Assembly (NCBI RefSeq): GCF_020164485.1
Contig: NZ_JAIQZA010000016.1
Location: 31,885-95,884, forward strand
Length of the DNA: 64,000 nucleotides
Direction of reading: 5' to 3'
Source of the DNA: Salegentibacter tibetensis
Lineage (GTDB): Bacteria > Bacteroidota > Bacteroidia > Flavobacteriales > Flavobacteriaceae
The stretch's first letter is position 1, and each line of letters opens with the position of its first letter. The notes beneath the pieces are model-generated. The model was given only the letters and a program-made list of their open reading frames with translations, ran no database searches and had not been told where the DNA came from. This document shows positions 34,410 to 43,059 of the stretch, in pieces. Position numbers and translations under genes: made by a program.

Positions 34410-36605
34410 TTGGAAAACAAAAATAAAAAGAAGGTAAGCCCGGTAAAGGCTTCTGGACTCAGTACTTTTGCGGGTGTATTTACGCCATCTATTCTCACCA
34501 TACTCGGAGTAATCATGTATCTCCGGTTTGGCTGGGTGGTAGGTAATGTAGGCTTAATGGGAAGCCTTATTATTGTCACCCTGGCTACCTCCATCACTTT
34601 CCTCACCTCACTTTCCCTTGCGGCTATAGCCACAGATCAACAGGTAAAGATAGGAGGAGCTTATTATATGATAAGCCGTTCCCTTGGGATTGAGAGCGGC
34701 GGCGCTGTTGGCATTTCGTTGTACCTGGCCCAGGCCCTGTCTGTTTCCATGTACACCGTAGGTTTTGCTGAAAGTATCGTTCAGGTATTTCCTCAGTTAA
34801 ATGAAAAACTGATAGCAGTAACTGCTATTCTTTTTGTCTCCGGGGTAGCTTTAGTATCGGCCAAGGCCGCCAGCAGGGTGCAATATTTCATTCTTATCGC
34901 AATTGGTATTTCCTTGATTTCCTTGATTTTTGGCAACCCCATAGAATCTACGGAAATAGAGTTATGGGGCGCATCTCCAGAAAATTCAGTTCCGTTCTGG
35001 GTAGTTTTTGCAGTTTTCTTTCCTGCAGTAACGGGTATTGACGTAGGGGTTAACATGTCCGGTGACTTAAAAGATCCTGGTAAATCGATACCTAAGGGTA
35101 CTTTCCTGGCGGTAGGTGTTGGTTATATAGTCTATATGGGATTACCTGTTATCCTTGCTACACGTGCAGATGCTCTTAGCCTGATAGAAGACCCAATGAT
35201 TATGCGCAGGATCGCCTTTTGGGGTGATGCTATTTTAATTGGGGTTTGGGGCGCTACCCTTTCCAGCGCTCTTGGTAGCACTATGGCTGCGCCACGGGTA
35301 TTGCAGGCGCTTGCTCGCGATGGGGTATTACCGCCTGTTATGGCGCGGTTAGGCAAGGGCAGCGGGAAAGAAAACCTTCCCAGAATGGGTACTCTTTTTA
35401 CGCTTATCTTTACAATAACCGCTGTACTTCTGGGAGATTTAAACATGATTGCCCCTGTGTTAACTATGTTCTTTCTTACAGCTTATGGCGTGCTTAATAT
35501 CTCTGCAGGAGTTGAAAATATTTTAAAGTCCCCTTCCTTTCGACCACGCTTTAAGGTTCATTGGTTCTTTTCTCTTTTAGGTGCAGCCGGTTGCATAAGT
35601 GCTATGATACTTATTAATCCGCTGGCCACTTTTATTGCCGCTGTATTCGTATCTGCCATTTTCTTCTGGATTAGACGCAGGAACCTTCAGAAAACCTGGG
35701 GCGGAGTTGGTCGCGGAATTCGATTAAGCCTTATCCGCTCCAGCATTATGCATCTTGGGGAAGTTGCCGATCCCAAAAATTGGCGTCCGCATTTCCTGGT
35801 TCTATCGGGAGCTCCTTTAAGCCGCTGGCACTTAATAGCTATGGCAAATAGTTTTGTGCAGCAAAAAGCTTTAATGACAGTAGCAACCGTTCTCACCAAA
35901 AAGGATATTCGTAAGAAAAGACTAATTGAGTTGGAGCGGCATACCAGGGAATTTCTTTCTAAGAAAGGGATTTACAGCCTGGTACGTATAGTCCCGGCAG
36001 CCAATCCATATATCGGGGCTAAAACAATGGTAGATCATTATGGTCTGGGAAGCCTGGTCCCCAATACTATTATACTCGGAGATACCAGAGTAGAAAGCCA
36101 TTTACCCGATTACTGCGATATGATTAACTATTTCTTCCGGGCAGAGCGCAACGTGATGATCCTGGATATGGAGGATGATTACAGCGCGAATCCCAAAGAA
36201 AAAATTGATCTCTGGTGGGGAGGATTGAAGTTAAATGGAGCTCTTATGATCTTGATGGCTCATATGCTGCAACGAAGTGTGGAATGGACAGATGCAAATC
36301 TTACCATCAAAATGGTGGTGCCTAACGAACCTGCCAAAATAAGAGCTGAACAAAACCTGGTAGAAATGATCGACAAAATGCGCTCCAATGCCAGCTATGA
36401 ATTTATTATAGCAGGGGACAGAAGTTTTCCCGAAATTCTTGCCGAATCAAGCCGTAAAGCAGACCTGGTTTTTCTCGGTTTAAAAGAGCCTGATGATGAG
36501 TACGCAGATTACTATCGAAAGCTTCAGGCTAATACTTCCAGCCTTAAAAATAAGGTGTTCATACTAGCGGGCGAAGATATCTCCTTTGAAGAAGTTCTTT
36601 TTTAA
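34410..36605 (+). CDS. Cation-chloride cotransporter-like permease (SLC12 type)
   Basis: A 731-aa protein. The first 420 residues hold about 12 membrane segments and the amino acid permease/SLC12 start FAGVFTPSILTILGVIMYLRFGWVVGNVGLMGSLIIV, which is the typical Na-K-Cl cotransporter signature, with MAAPRVLQALARDGVLP later. The remaining 300 residues are a cytosolic domain related to the SLC12 C-terminus (LWWGGLKLNGALMILMAHML). It probably couples Na or K to Cl movement for osmotic balance. The start is TTG at 34410; the next in-frame ATG would cut the first helix. A TATCTTGA at 34381 with TTTTG 18 bases earlier could be its promoter. Confidence 0.88.
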   Translation: MENKNKKKVSPVKASGLSTFAGVFTPSILTILGVIMYLRFGWVVGNVGLMGSLIIVTLATSITFLTSLSLAAIATDQQVKIGGAYYMISRSLGIESGGAVGISLYLAQALSVSMYTVGFAESIVQVFPQLNEKLIAVTAILFVSGVALVSAKAASRVQYFILIAIGISLISLIFGNPIESTEIELWGASPENSVPFWVVFAVFFPAVTGIDVGVNMSGDLKDPGKSIPKGTFLAVGVGYIVYMGLPVILATRADALSLIEDPMIMRRIAFWGDAILIGVWGATLSSALGSTMAAPRVLQALARDGVLPPVMARLGKGSGKENLPRMGTLFTLIFTITAVLLGDLNMIAPVLTMFFLTAYGVLNISAGVENILKSPSFRPRFKVHWFFSLLGAAGCISAMILINPLATFIAAVFVSAIFFWIRRRNLQKTWGGVGRGIRLSLIRSSIMHLGEVADPKNWRPHFLVLSGAPLSRWHLIAMANSFVQQKALMTVATVLTKKDIRKKRLIELERHTREFLSKKGIYSLVRIVPAANPYIGAKTMVDHYGLGSLVPNTIILGDTRVESHLPDYCDMINYFFRAERNVMILDMEDDYSANPKEKIDLWWGGLKLNGALMILMAHMLQRSVEWTDANLTIKMVVPNEPAKIRAEQNLVEMIDKMRSNASYEFIIAGDRSFPEILAESSRKADLVFLGLKEPDDEYADYYRKLQANTSSLKNKVFILAGEDISFEEVLF

Positions 36606-36691
36606 ATTTAGGCCTATCTCATAAACTGTGTAAATAGCAAAAAAGGGCAGACTGACGGCAAGCCCCCAATCAGTCATTTTCTTGCTTTAGG

Positions 36692-37852
36692 CTACTTTCG
36701 AGGCTTTAGAAATACCGAAAAAACAGAACCCTTTCCTACTTTACTTTTCACCTCTATCCTTCCACCCCTGTGCTCTACCATCCGTTTCACAATAAACAAA
36801 CCTAATCCCGATCCTTCGACGTTAGATTTGATACGGAAGTATTTGTCGAATAATTCCGGAAGGTATTCTGCCTCAATCCCACTGCCATTGTCTTCAACCT
36901 CGATAAGAATTTCTTCAGGAGTGAGTTTAGTGCGTACATTAATTAAAGGGGGGCGATTGGGATGCCCGTATTTTATTCCATTAGAGATCAGATTAAATAA
37001 AATACTTCTAATTTCCTTTCTTGGATATTGCATATACTTAATCTCTAACTCAAGGTTTATAAGGCTGCCAGTTGAGTTGATAAGATGACTAAGGTCACTT
37101 TGAATTTCGCTTAACAGCACCTGAAAATCTATATTAGGAATGCTATTGTTATCTTTAGCTGTTTGAGCTATCAAGGTCATATCATTAACAACCTCTTTAA
37201 AACGCTTTACAGATTTACCTATCAACGGGAGTACTTCATCTTGATTCGGTTCAATTTCTTCAGAAGGTTCCAGAAGCGCTACAAGCCCTTCAATATTGTT
37301 TAATGGTGCTTTCAGATCGTGCGATGCAGAATATACGAAGTTATCCAGTTCCAGATTAATTCGACTTAACTCTTTATTAGAATTGTTCAAATCTTTGTTC
37401 GAGATATGAAGTTCTTTTTTGGTTTGCTCCAGCTCTTCCAGAATTTCTCTTTGCTCCTGAATATCTGTGCAGGTACCAAACCACTTGATAATTTTACCGC
37501 TTTCATCCTTGAGGGGTTGGGCGCGGGCGAGAAACCAAATATATGTACCATCAAATTTTCTCATGCGATACTCGATTTCGTAGATGGCACCTGTCTCCAG
37601 GGATTTTTGCCATACCTCCCAAGTCCTTTCATAGTCGTCTGGGTGAAGCACAAGGGACCAACCTTTATCTTTTGTCTCTTCATAGGAGAGGCCGGTAAAA
37701 TCAAACCAGCGTTGATTATAAAAATCATGATAGCCATCTGGTTGAGTGGCCCACACCATTTGTGGCATCAGGTCAATAACAAATCGAAATTCTTTTACGA
37801 GTTGCTCAAGTGAAAGGCTGGACATGTTATTCCCTGGGAATATTTCTGACAT
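36692..37852 (-). CDS. Soluble PAS-domain histidine kinase
   Basis: A 386-aa protein without membrane segments. An N-terminal PAS domain (residues about 20-140, with MPQMVWATQPDGYHDFYNQRWFDFTG and a PAC part ending GTCTDIQEQ) is followed by a coiled coil (about 140-170), the H-box SASHDLKAPLNN (His near 178), and the ATPase with NLISNGIKYGHPN, VEDNGSGIEAEYLPELF and GSGLGLFIVKRMVEHRGG. No response regulator adjoins, so its partner is elsewhere. It probably senses a small ligand or redox state in the cytosol. Confidence 0.9.
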   Translation of the reverse strand: MSEIFPGNNMSSLSLEQLVKEFRFVIDLMPQMVWATQPDGYHDFYNQRWFDFTGLSYEETKDKGWSLVLHPDDYERTWEVWQKSLETGAIYEIEYRMRKFDGTYIWFLARAQPLKDESGKIIKWFGTCTDIQEQREILEELEQTKKELHISNKDLNNSNKELSRINLELDNFVYSASHDLKAPLNNIEGLVALLEPSEEIEPNQDEVLPLIGKSVKRFKEVVNDMTLIAQTAKDNNSIPNIDFQVLLSEIQSDLSHLINSTGSLINLELEIKYMQYPRKEIRSILFNLISNGIKYGHPNRPPLINVRTKLTPEEILIEVEDNGSGIEAEYLPELFDKYFRIKSNVEGSGLGLFIVKRMVEHRGGRIEVKSKVGKGSVFSVFLKPRK

Positions 37853-37859
37853 ATAGGTT

Positions 37860-38393
37860 GAAATTATAATGTACCGACTTGGGTAAATGAATTTTTAAAA
37901 TAGGATAAGTGTACTGCCAGCGCAAATTTTTTTCAAATTTAATTTAATAAATGGCAACACTTTAACATAGCTATGTCATCAGTATGTTTTCTCTCACCCC
38001 TTTAAGATTATTTACTTTTAATGGTTTGGATAAAATCCCTGAATCGAAGTATAAACTTTTCCTTTCTTTAAAATCTTCGATTGAAAAAGATAATATATAT
38101 GGTGAAATAGTGAAGTATTCCTACAAACACACTACCTGTACAGCTATATTTTTTATCTTTTATCGATAAAACTATGTGTATTATCGATAAAATATTTTGT
38201 AAAGATAATTTATTTAAAATTTATTAACGTTTGTTTAATCAAATATTTTGAAATCATTCAATATTTAAAAGGATATTCAAGCTTTTTAATTGGAAGGAAG
38301 TGGCATATTCGTGCAGTGACTTAATACAGGCTTGGGTCTGTGCGGGGATTCATTATAATTTCTGAAGGCTTATTAAATTTAATGCTGATCTTA
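37860..38393. other. Gene-free gap with a spaced pair of palindromes
   Basis: About 530 AT-rich bases between the PAS kinase start and the porin stop. The only clear structure is the pair of TATCGATA palindromes at 38158-38190. A 61-codon frame at 37984-38169 has no recognisable sequence and is probably chance. Confidence 0.5.
38158..38190. promoter_or_regulatory. Two TATCGATA palindromes 21 bp apart
   Basis: TTTTATCGATAAAA (38158-38171, perfect) and TTATCGATAA (38181-38190, perfect) have centres 21 bp apart, two helical turns. The arrangement fits a dimeric repressor binding two sites on the same face of the DNA. The target could be the PAS kinase gene about 300 bases away. Confidence 0.45.
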
Positions 38394-39548
38394 TTACAGT
38401 AATAATAGTGGAGCAATAACGCCAACTCTAAGTTCATTTCTGTTATAATTAGATGCGCCAAGTGTTTCCCTGGCATAACTTGAATAATCATAATACCTGC
38501 CGAGATAAGCTAAGAAAAACCGAATATCAATGTTTTTAAATGGACTGTAATAAAGGGTAGGGATCATTCCATAGCTCGTTCTCAAGTGGTCATTTTGCAA
38601 ATTTACGTCATCATAGCCACTGCTGGTCATAAGTGTTAATAAACCTTTGAATTTTGGGCTGAAGCGATATTCTGCTCTTAACCAGTTCTCAATATACATC
38701 ACATTCTCAGCCAACGTACCGTCAGCGAGAAGATTGGTCATAATGCCTTTTGTATCGACCTGTTCGTAGCTGTAATGAAAGTCATACATAATGGTCAGAT
38801 TATGGTTTTGGTATTTGTGACCTAAGGTAAAAAAATAGGTCCCTCTATTTTTAACTTCATTGCCATAACTCAAGCTATAAATGGTTTCTAATTTTCCATC
38901 AAAAAAGTTTCCACGCCAGTTTCCAACAATTGATACCGGCCAGATCGGTTCCTGAATATTTTCTGCAATCACATCGCCGTAAAGGTCCTCATAAAGCATG
39001 GTACGCGAGTTTAAGACCTGCAACCCGAATACGTGATTTTCAAAAGCCTGATAAGTAATTCCGGCCCCCGTGACAAATGCAAGGGCATTGCTGTAAATAT
39101 CATTATATTCCAAAACATACATGGGGCTGAACTCGTATTCATAACCACCGTAAAACGGATTCATTTTTCCAAGTCTAATATTTAGTAACGGACTGGCTTT
39201 AATATCAATGTAAGCAATTTCGATATTGTTGCCCAGCTGGTCCAGGCTTTGCACATCGCCGCCTTTATTAAAGCGGTGTCTGAAACGAAAATTCACCTTT
39301 TCGTGTAATTTCCCGGAAATTCCAAGAGCTGTAAACCCATTTTGAAACTGCATCCCATTGTAATACTGGTCACCGCCCCTAAATTTATATGCCCTAAACG
39401 ACATGCGCATATCGAATGTGAAATCTATATCTTTTAAGAAGCTTTCCTTATCCATTGGGATAATTGGCTCTGCCAGACTGTCGTTTAGTTGCGAGAACCC
39501 CAATAATGGGATTAATAAAAACACACTTATTAAAAATGACTTTATCAT
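38394..39548 (-). CDS. Outer-membrane porin-like beta barrel
   Basis: A 384-aa protein with a signal peptide ending GFSQ and a mature part of alternating aromatic/polar residues: TFDMRMSFRAYKFRGGDQYYNGMQFQNGFTALGISGKLHEKVNFRFRHRFNKGGD, INIRLGKMNPFYGGYEY, and a barrel end LRVGVIAPLLLL. This fits the phosphate-selective porin O/P family or a close outer-membrane barrel relative. It is monocistronic. Substrate unknown. The last residue is Leu rather than the usual Phe. Confidence 0.8.
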   Translation of the reverse strand: MIKSFLISVFLLIPLLGFSQLNDSLAEPIIPMDKESFLKDIDFTFDMRMSFRAYKFRGGDQYYNGMQFQNGFTALGISGKLHEKVNFRFRHRFNKGGDVQSLDQLGNNIEIAYIDIKASPLLNIRLGKMNPFYGGYEYEFSPMYVLEYNDIYSNALAFVTGAGITYQAFENHVFGLQVLNSRTMLYEDLYGDVIAENIQEPIWPVSIVGNWRGNFFDGKLETIYSLSYGNEVKNRGTYFFTLGHKYQNHNLTIMYDFHYSYEQVDTKGIMTNLLADGTLAENVMYIENWLRAEYRFSPKFKGLLTLMTSSGYDDVNLQNDHLRTSYGMIPTLYYSPFKNIDIRFFLAYLGRYYDYSSYARETLGASNYNRNELRVGVIAPLLLL

Positions 39549-39992
39549 AAAATTTAAATTTCAGTGCAATTATTGGTAGAAGTATCATCAATCGATAGGT
39601 TTGGTTCCATAAGGATGCTTTATTTCCATAGTATCCTTATAAATTTAATCAAATTATATTGAAGCTGGAGTGATTTTAATTAACCTATTTAAGGTAGTAC
39701 ATACCTTAAACTTGCTGCCAGCTATGAAAAAAGGATCAGACTCTATCTTAGACAGATATTGAAATGCCCACCCCACGTTAAGATCTAAATTAAAAATGGT
39801 GGAATAAAAGCTGTACCCTGAATGATATTTTTCTAAATTTTGTTTAAGGTATACAAGAATTGCCTTTATATGAAATTCTAAAATGGCTTTCAATTTGGTG
39901 GGCTACCAACGGGGTAGCTGTTAATTCTATCTAAATTGGTACAGGGTTCTTTTTCAAAGCTTTATATTAAAAAAAATACTAAGGCTATCTAT
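39549..39992. other. Gene-free divergent gap
   Basis: About 440 bases between the porin (minus) and the RsbRD-type kinase (plus). It should hold both promoters. I see no convincing gene or repeat. Confidence 0.4.
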
Positions 39993-41114
39993 ATGAAATT
40001 TGCTGACTTTATTAAGCACCATGAAGAAGATATCACTAACGAATGGGTGGAGTTTGCCCAGGAAAATATTAGTGGAGTCAACGAACTGGAACCGAAGGAG
40101 GTTCGGGATCACATCAAACAAATGCTCGATTCCATTGTAGCAAACATGGAGGCATCGCAAACTGATGCCCAGCAGGAAGAAAAATCAAAAGGGAATAAAG
40201 TTATCCCGTCTGGTGAAAGCAAGGCTGCCAACCAACATGGTTTACAGCGGGCAGATGTAGGTTTTGACATTATGGAATTGAGCTCTGAATTTAGAGCTCT
40301 CAGGGCAAGTATATTGCGACTTTGGGAAGCGAATAATAAGGCGGAGAATTTGGAAACTGATTTTCAGGATATGATACGTTTTAATGAGTCCATTGACGAA
40401 TTATGGATGATTTCAATAAAACGCTTTCAGCATCAGGTAGATGAAAGTAAGAATTGGTTTATGGGTATCTTAGGGCACGATTTGCGCAATCCTCTTGCTG
40501 CCATTTCGGGCGTGCAGTCAATTCTTAAGTTATCTAAAAATTTATCTGAAAAGGAAAAATCCTTACTTGGGCGTTCGGGTTCCAGTGTAAAACGTATGAC
40601 AGAATTGATAAATAATCTTTTGGAACTTACCAATTTGCGTTTAGGAAACGGTATGACGATAAATACGTCCCCGGTTGATCTTTCAAAACAAAGTGAGAAG
40701 ATTGTTCAGGAATTGCAGTTGGGTTACCCCGAAGCCGAAATAATCCTAGAATCTCCCGGTCCTGTACAGGGGGATTGGGACATTATAAGGCTGGATCAAT
40801 TAATGACCAATTTAATCACTAATGCCTTGCGTCATGGAAAACCGGGAGGTCCTGTTACAGTAAGTATATCAGCTAAAGGAAATAAGGCATTCTTTAAGGT
40901 TCACAATCAAGGTCCACTCCTGCCGGAGAGTATTAAAGAGATGATTTCTAAAGGAAAGTTTACTAAAACTAACGGAGATCCTAACAAAAAGGATAGTTAT
41001 GGACTCGGCTTATATATCATAAAGCAAATAGTAGATGGCCATAAGGGAGAAATAGAAGTAAAAAGCAATAAAAAAAGTGGCACAACTTTTATAATTATTC
41101 TACCAAGACACTAA
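39993..41114 (+). CDS. Soluble histidine kinase with RsbRD-like N-terminal domain
   Basis: A 373-aa protein. The first 150 residues (MKFADFIKHHEEDITNEWVEF, GLQRADVGFDIMELSSEFRALRASILRLWE) match the RsbR/RsbU-type four-helix N-terminal domain. The kinase core has the H-box GILGHDLRNPLAAISG (His near 159), the N-box LMTNLITNALRHGKPGG, and a G2-box SYGLGLYIIKQIVDGHKGE. The ATG at 39993, preceded by AAGG, gives the usual domain start; the frame continues 19 codons upstream without similarity. No membrane helix and no adjacent response regulator. Confidence 0.88.
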   Translation: MKFADFIKHHEEDITNEWVEFAQENISGVNELEPKEVRDHIKQMLDSIVANMEASQTDAQQEEKSKGNKVIPSGESKAANQHGLQRADVGFDIMELSSEFRALRASILRLWEANNKAENLETDFQDMIRFNESIDELWMISIKRFQHQVDESKNWFMGILGHDLRNPLAAISGVQSILKLSKNLSEKEKSLLGRSGSSVKRMTELINNLLELTNLRLGNGMTINTSPVDLSKQSEKIVQELQLGYPEAEIILESPGPVQGDWDIIRLDQLMTNLITNALRHGKPGGPVTVSISAKGNKAFFKVHNQGPLLPESIKEMISKGKFTKTNGDPNKKDSYGLGLYIIKQIVDGHKGEIEVKSNKKSGTTFIIILPRH

Positions 41115-41598
41115 TAAATCTAAGGTTGTTTGTTTAGACTGCCACTTCAAAACTTTACATAATTATACTTTTAATCATTCAAGCCCAACGATGATGGTAG
41201 AGTATTAGAATTGGAGAAAGAATTCAGATAAATGGGGAATGCCAATGAGATCCCATTTTGCTCAGACTTTGTGGAATAGTGTTAGCTAATTTAGTAAACG
41301 TTTAATATCAGTATTTTAGTTGACATTTTTTATCATAAATAATTTTTGATTTTTAATTATTTCCCTGTTAAAGGGAAAGCTGACATTAAAACTTCTTAGA
41401 TTTAGGATCAGTGCAGTTTCTTCCCCCTCAATTATATCCAAAAAAAAGAAATTTACACCGTATACAACTGCATGCCAACTACTTGCATACTACAAACAAT
41501 TCATAAAATTTTGTAAAAAACCTAAAATTTTATCCTGTTTATAATTCATGATGGATAAGTATCCTTAAATTAATAGGTGTTTTTTTAAAAAAATTGTT
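41115..41598. other. Gene-free gap with one hairpin
   Basis: About 480 AT-rich bases. TTTCCCT-gttaa-AGGGAAA at 41360-41378 is a perfect seven-base-arm hairpin; nothing else stands out. Confidence 0.4.
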
Positions 41599-42723
41599 AT
41601 GAAAAATTTAAAATTATATTTCAGTTTTCTTGCCGTATTTTCCATGCTTTTAACCTCCTGCAGCAAGGATGATGACAATCTTATTGGAGAAACCGCTAAA
41701 GCTACATTGTCATTTTCAGTTTTTTTAAATGATATGGCTGCAAATAGAACCTCTCTTAAACAAGCATTAGAAGATATTCCGGCATGCTCAGAAGACGCAC
41801 CTGCCTACGTGAAAGTGGCTCTCTCCCAAAATGGTTCAGCCGTAGTGGGCACTATAGAAGATCCTGTAAAAGTAACTATAAATTCAGCCGATAATGATGG
41901 AGATGGAGTGGATGAATATTTTACTGACGAATCTGCAGATTTTGAATTGGATCCGGGCACTTACTCTCTGGAATATTTTATTGTTTTAAATGCAAATGAG
42001 AAAATAATTTGGATTTCCCCTTATGACAACGGGGGTTCTGACTTTTTTGCTGCTATTGTAGATACACCTTTACCCTTAGATATCAATTTATCTGCAGGTG
42101 TCAAAAAATATGTAAAAATGGAAGTTCTATGTTTTGACAACCGCATGGTAAACCAATACGGCTATACTTTCGATAATGATGACGATCATGGTGATGATGA
42201 CGATGATGGCGATAGTAACGGTAATGACGAAGGTAACCGGGATGACGACGACGACGATGATGATGATGATGATGATGACAGTAACGGTAATGATGAAGGT
42301 AACCGGGATGACGATGATGACGATGATGACGATGATGAAGTAGACGACGACGATGACGACGATGACGATGACGATGACGAGGACGACGACGACGATGATG
42401 ATGAAGTAAACGACGATGACGATGACGCCGACGACGATGATGAAGACGACGAAGATGACGATGATGATGATGACGACGACGATGACGACGATGATGATGA
42501 AGTAAACGACGATGACGATGACGCCGACGACGATGATGAAGACGACGAAGATGACGATGAAGTTGACGACGACGATGACGACGACGATGATGAAGACGAC
42601 GAAGATGACGATGAAGATGACGACAACGATGATGATGATGATGATGATGATGACGACGATGACGATGATGATGAAGTAAACGACGATGACGATGACGCCG
42701 ACGACGATGATGACGATAAGTAA
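41599..42723 (+). CDS. Surface lipoprotein with a long poly-Asp/Glu tail
   Basis: A 374-aa protein. The lipoprotein signal ends LLTSC and is followed by SKDDD, which fits the acidic lipoprotein export signal of Bacteroidetes, so surface display is likely. Residues about 25-190 form a folded domain (ATLSFSVFLND, YVKVALSQNGSAVVG, LDPGTYSLEYFIVLNANEKI, LPLDINLSAGVKKYVKMEVLCFDNR). From about 193 to the end the chain is almost only Asp and Glu with rare Asn, Val, Ala, Gly, Ser and Arg. The tail is encoded by a GAC/GAT/GAA repeat with larger units (DEVNDDDDDADDDDxD occurs three times at about 42403, 42499 and 42673). Such a tail would bind Ca or other cations. Function unknown. Confidence 0.8.
   Translation: MKNLKLYFSFLAVFSMLLTSCSKDDDNLIGETAKATLSFSVFLNDMAANRTSLKQALEDIPACSEDAPAYVKVALSQNGSAVVGTIEDPVKVTINSADNDGDGVDEYFTDESADFELDPGTYSLEYFIVLNANEKIIWISPYDNGGSDFFAAIVDTPLPLDINLSAGVKKYVKMEVLCFDNRMVNQYGYTFDNDDDHGDDDDDGDSNGNDEGNRDDDDDDDDDDDDDSNGNDEGNRDDDDDDDDDDEVDDDDDDDDDDDDEDDDDDDDEVNDDDDDADDDDEDDEDDDDDDDDDDDDDDDEVNDDDDDADDDDEDDEDDDEVDDDDDDDDDEDDEDDDEDDDNDDDDDDDDDDDDDDDEVNDDDDDADDDDDDK
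42181..42720. repeat. GAY/GAR trinucleotide repeat tract coding for the acidic tail
   Basis: About 540 bases of GAT, GAC and GAA codons. A higher-order unit beginning GAAGTAAACGACGATGACGA starts at 42403, 42499 and 42673, so spacings are 96 and 174 bases, whole numbers of codons. Such tracts are prone to expansion and contraction and are hard to assemble exactly. Confidence 0.85.
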
Positions 42724-43059
42724 AGCGAGAGGCCTTTAGTCTATAATAAAAGTCGGAAGTCTAAGAACCCAAATACCCGCAATGGCTTTGGTAAAAAAAG
42801 GTCCGCACTTCCTTCGGGGAATCGCAAATCCCAGTTCCCAGGGATCATAATGATTCCATTAACGATGATTGTTCCTAAACGTGAGAATGGTTGACAGTGT
42901 GGAAAACGTATATACAGAATTGCCAAAAATGTTACCTGAGAACTGGGGCATTATCTTAAATCAGTTCTTTATGATCTATAAAAAAGGGACAGACTTTAAA
43001 AAGTCCAACCCCTTTTATTATAACTTTAAACACTTTGCGGGATAGTGTCAATAAAGAAC
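42724..43059. other. Gene-free gap between convergent genes
   Basis: About 335 bases between the acidic lipoprotein and the UvrA-like gene. It holds the hairpin terminator at 42979-43016; I see no gene in it. Confidence 0.4.
42979..43016. terminator. Bidirectional terminator
   Basis: AAAAAGGGACAGACTTT and AAAGTCCAACCCCTTTT form a hairpin with A and T runs on both sides, between convergent genes. Confidence 0.75.

Noticed and set aside
39654..39893. 79-codon frame in the porin/kinase gap
   Set aside because: No family resemblance, no ribosome-binding site, and it would lie where two promoters are needed.
42186..42626. Long poly-Ser reading frame antisense to the acidic lipoprotein
   Set aside because: It is the complement of GAT/GAC codons read in a shifted frame; the sense strand has a signal peptide, lipobox and folded domain.
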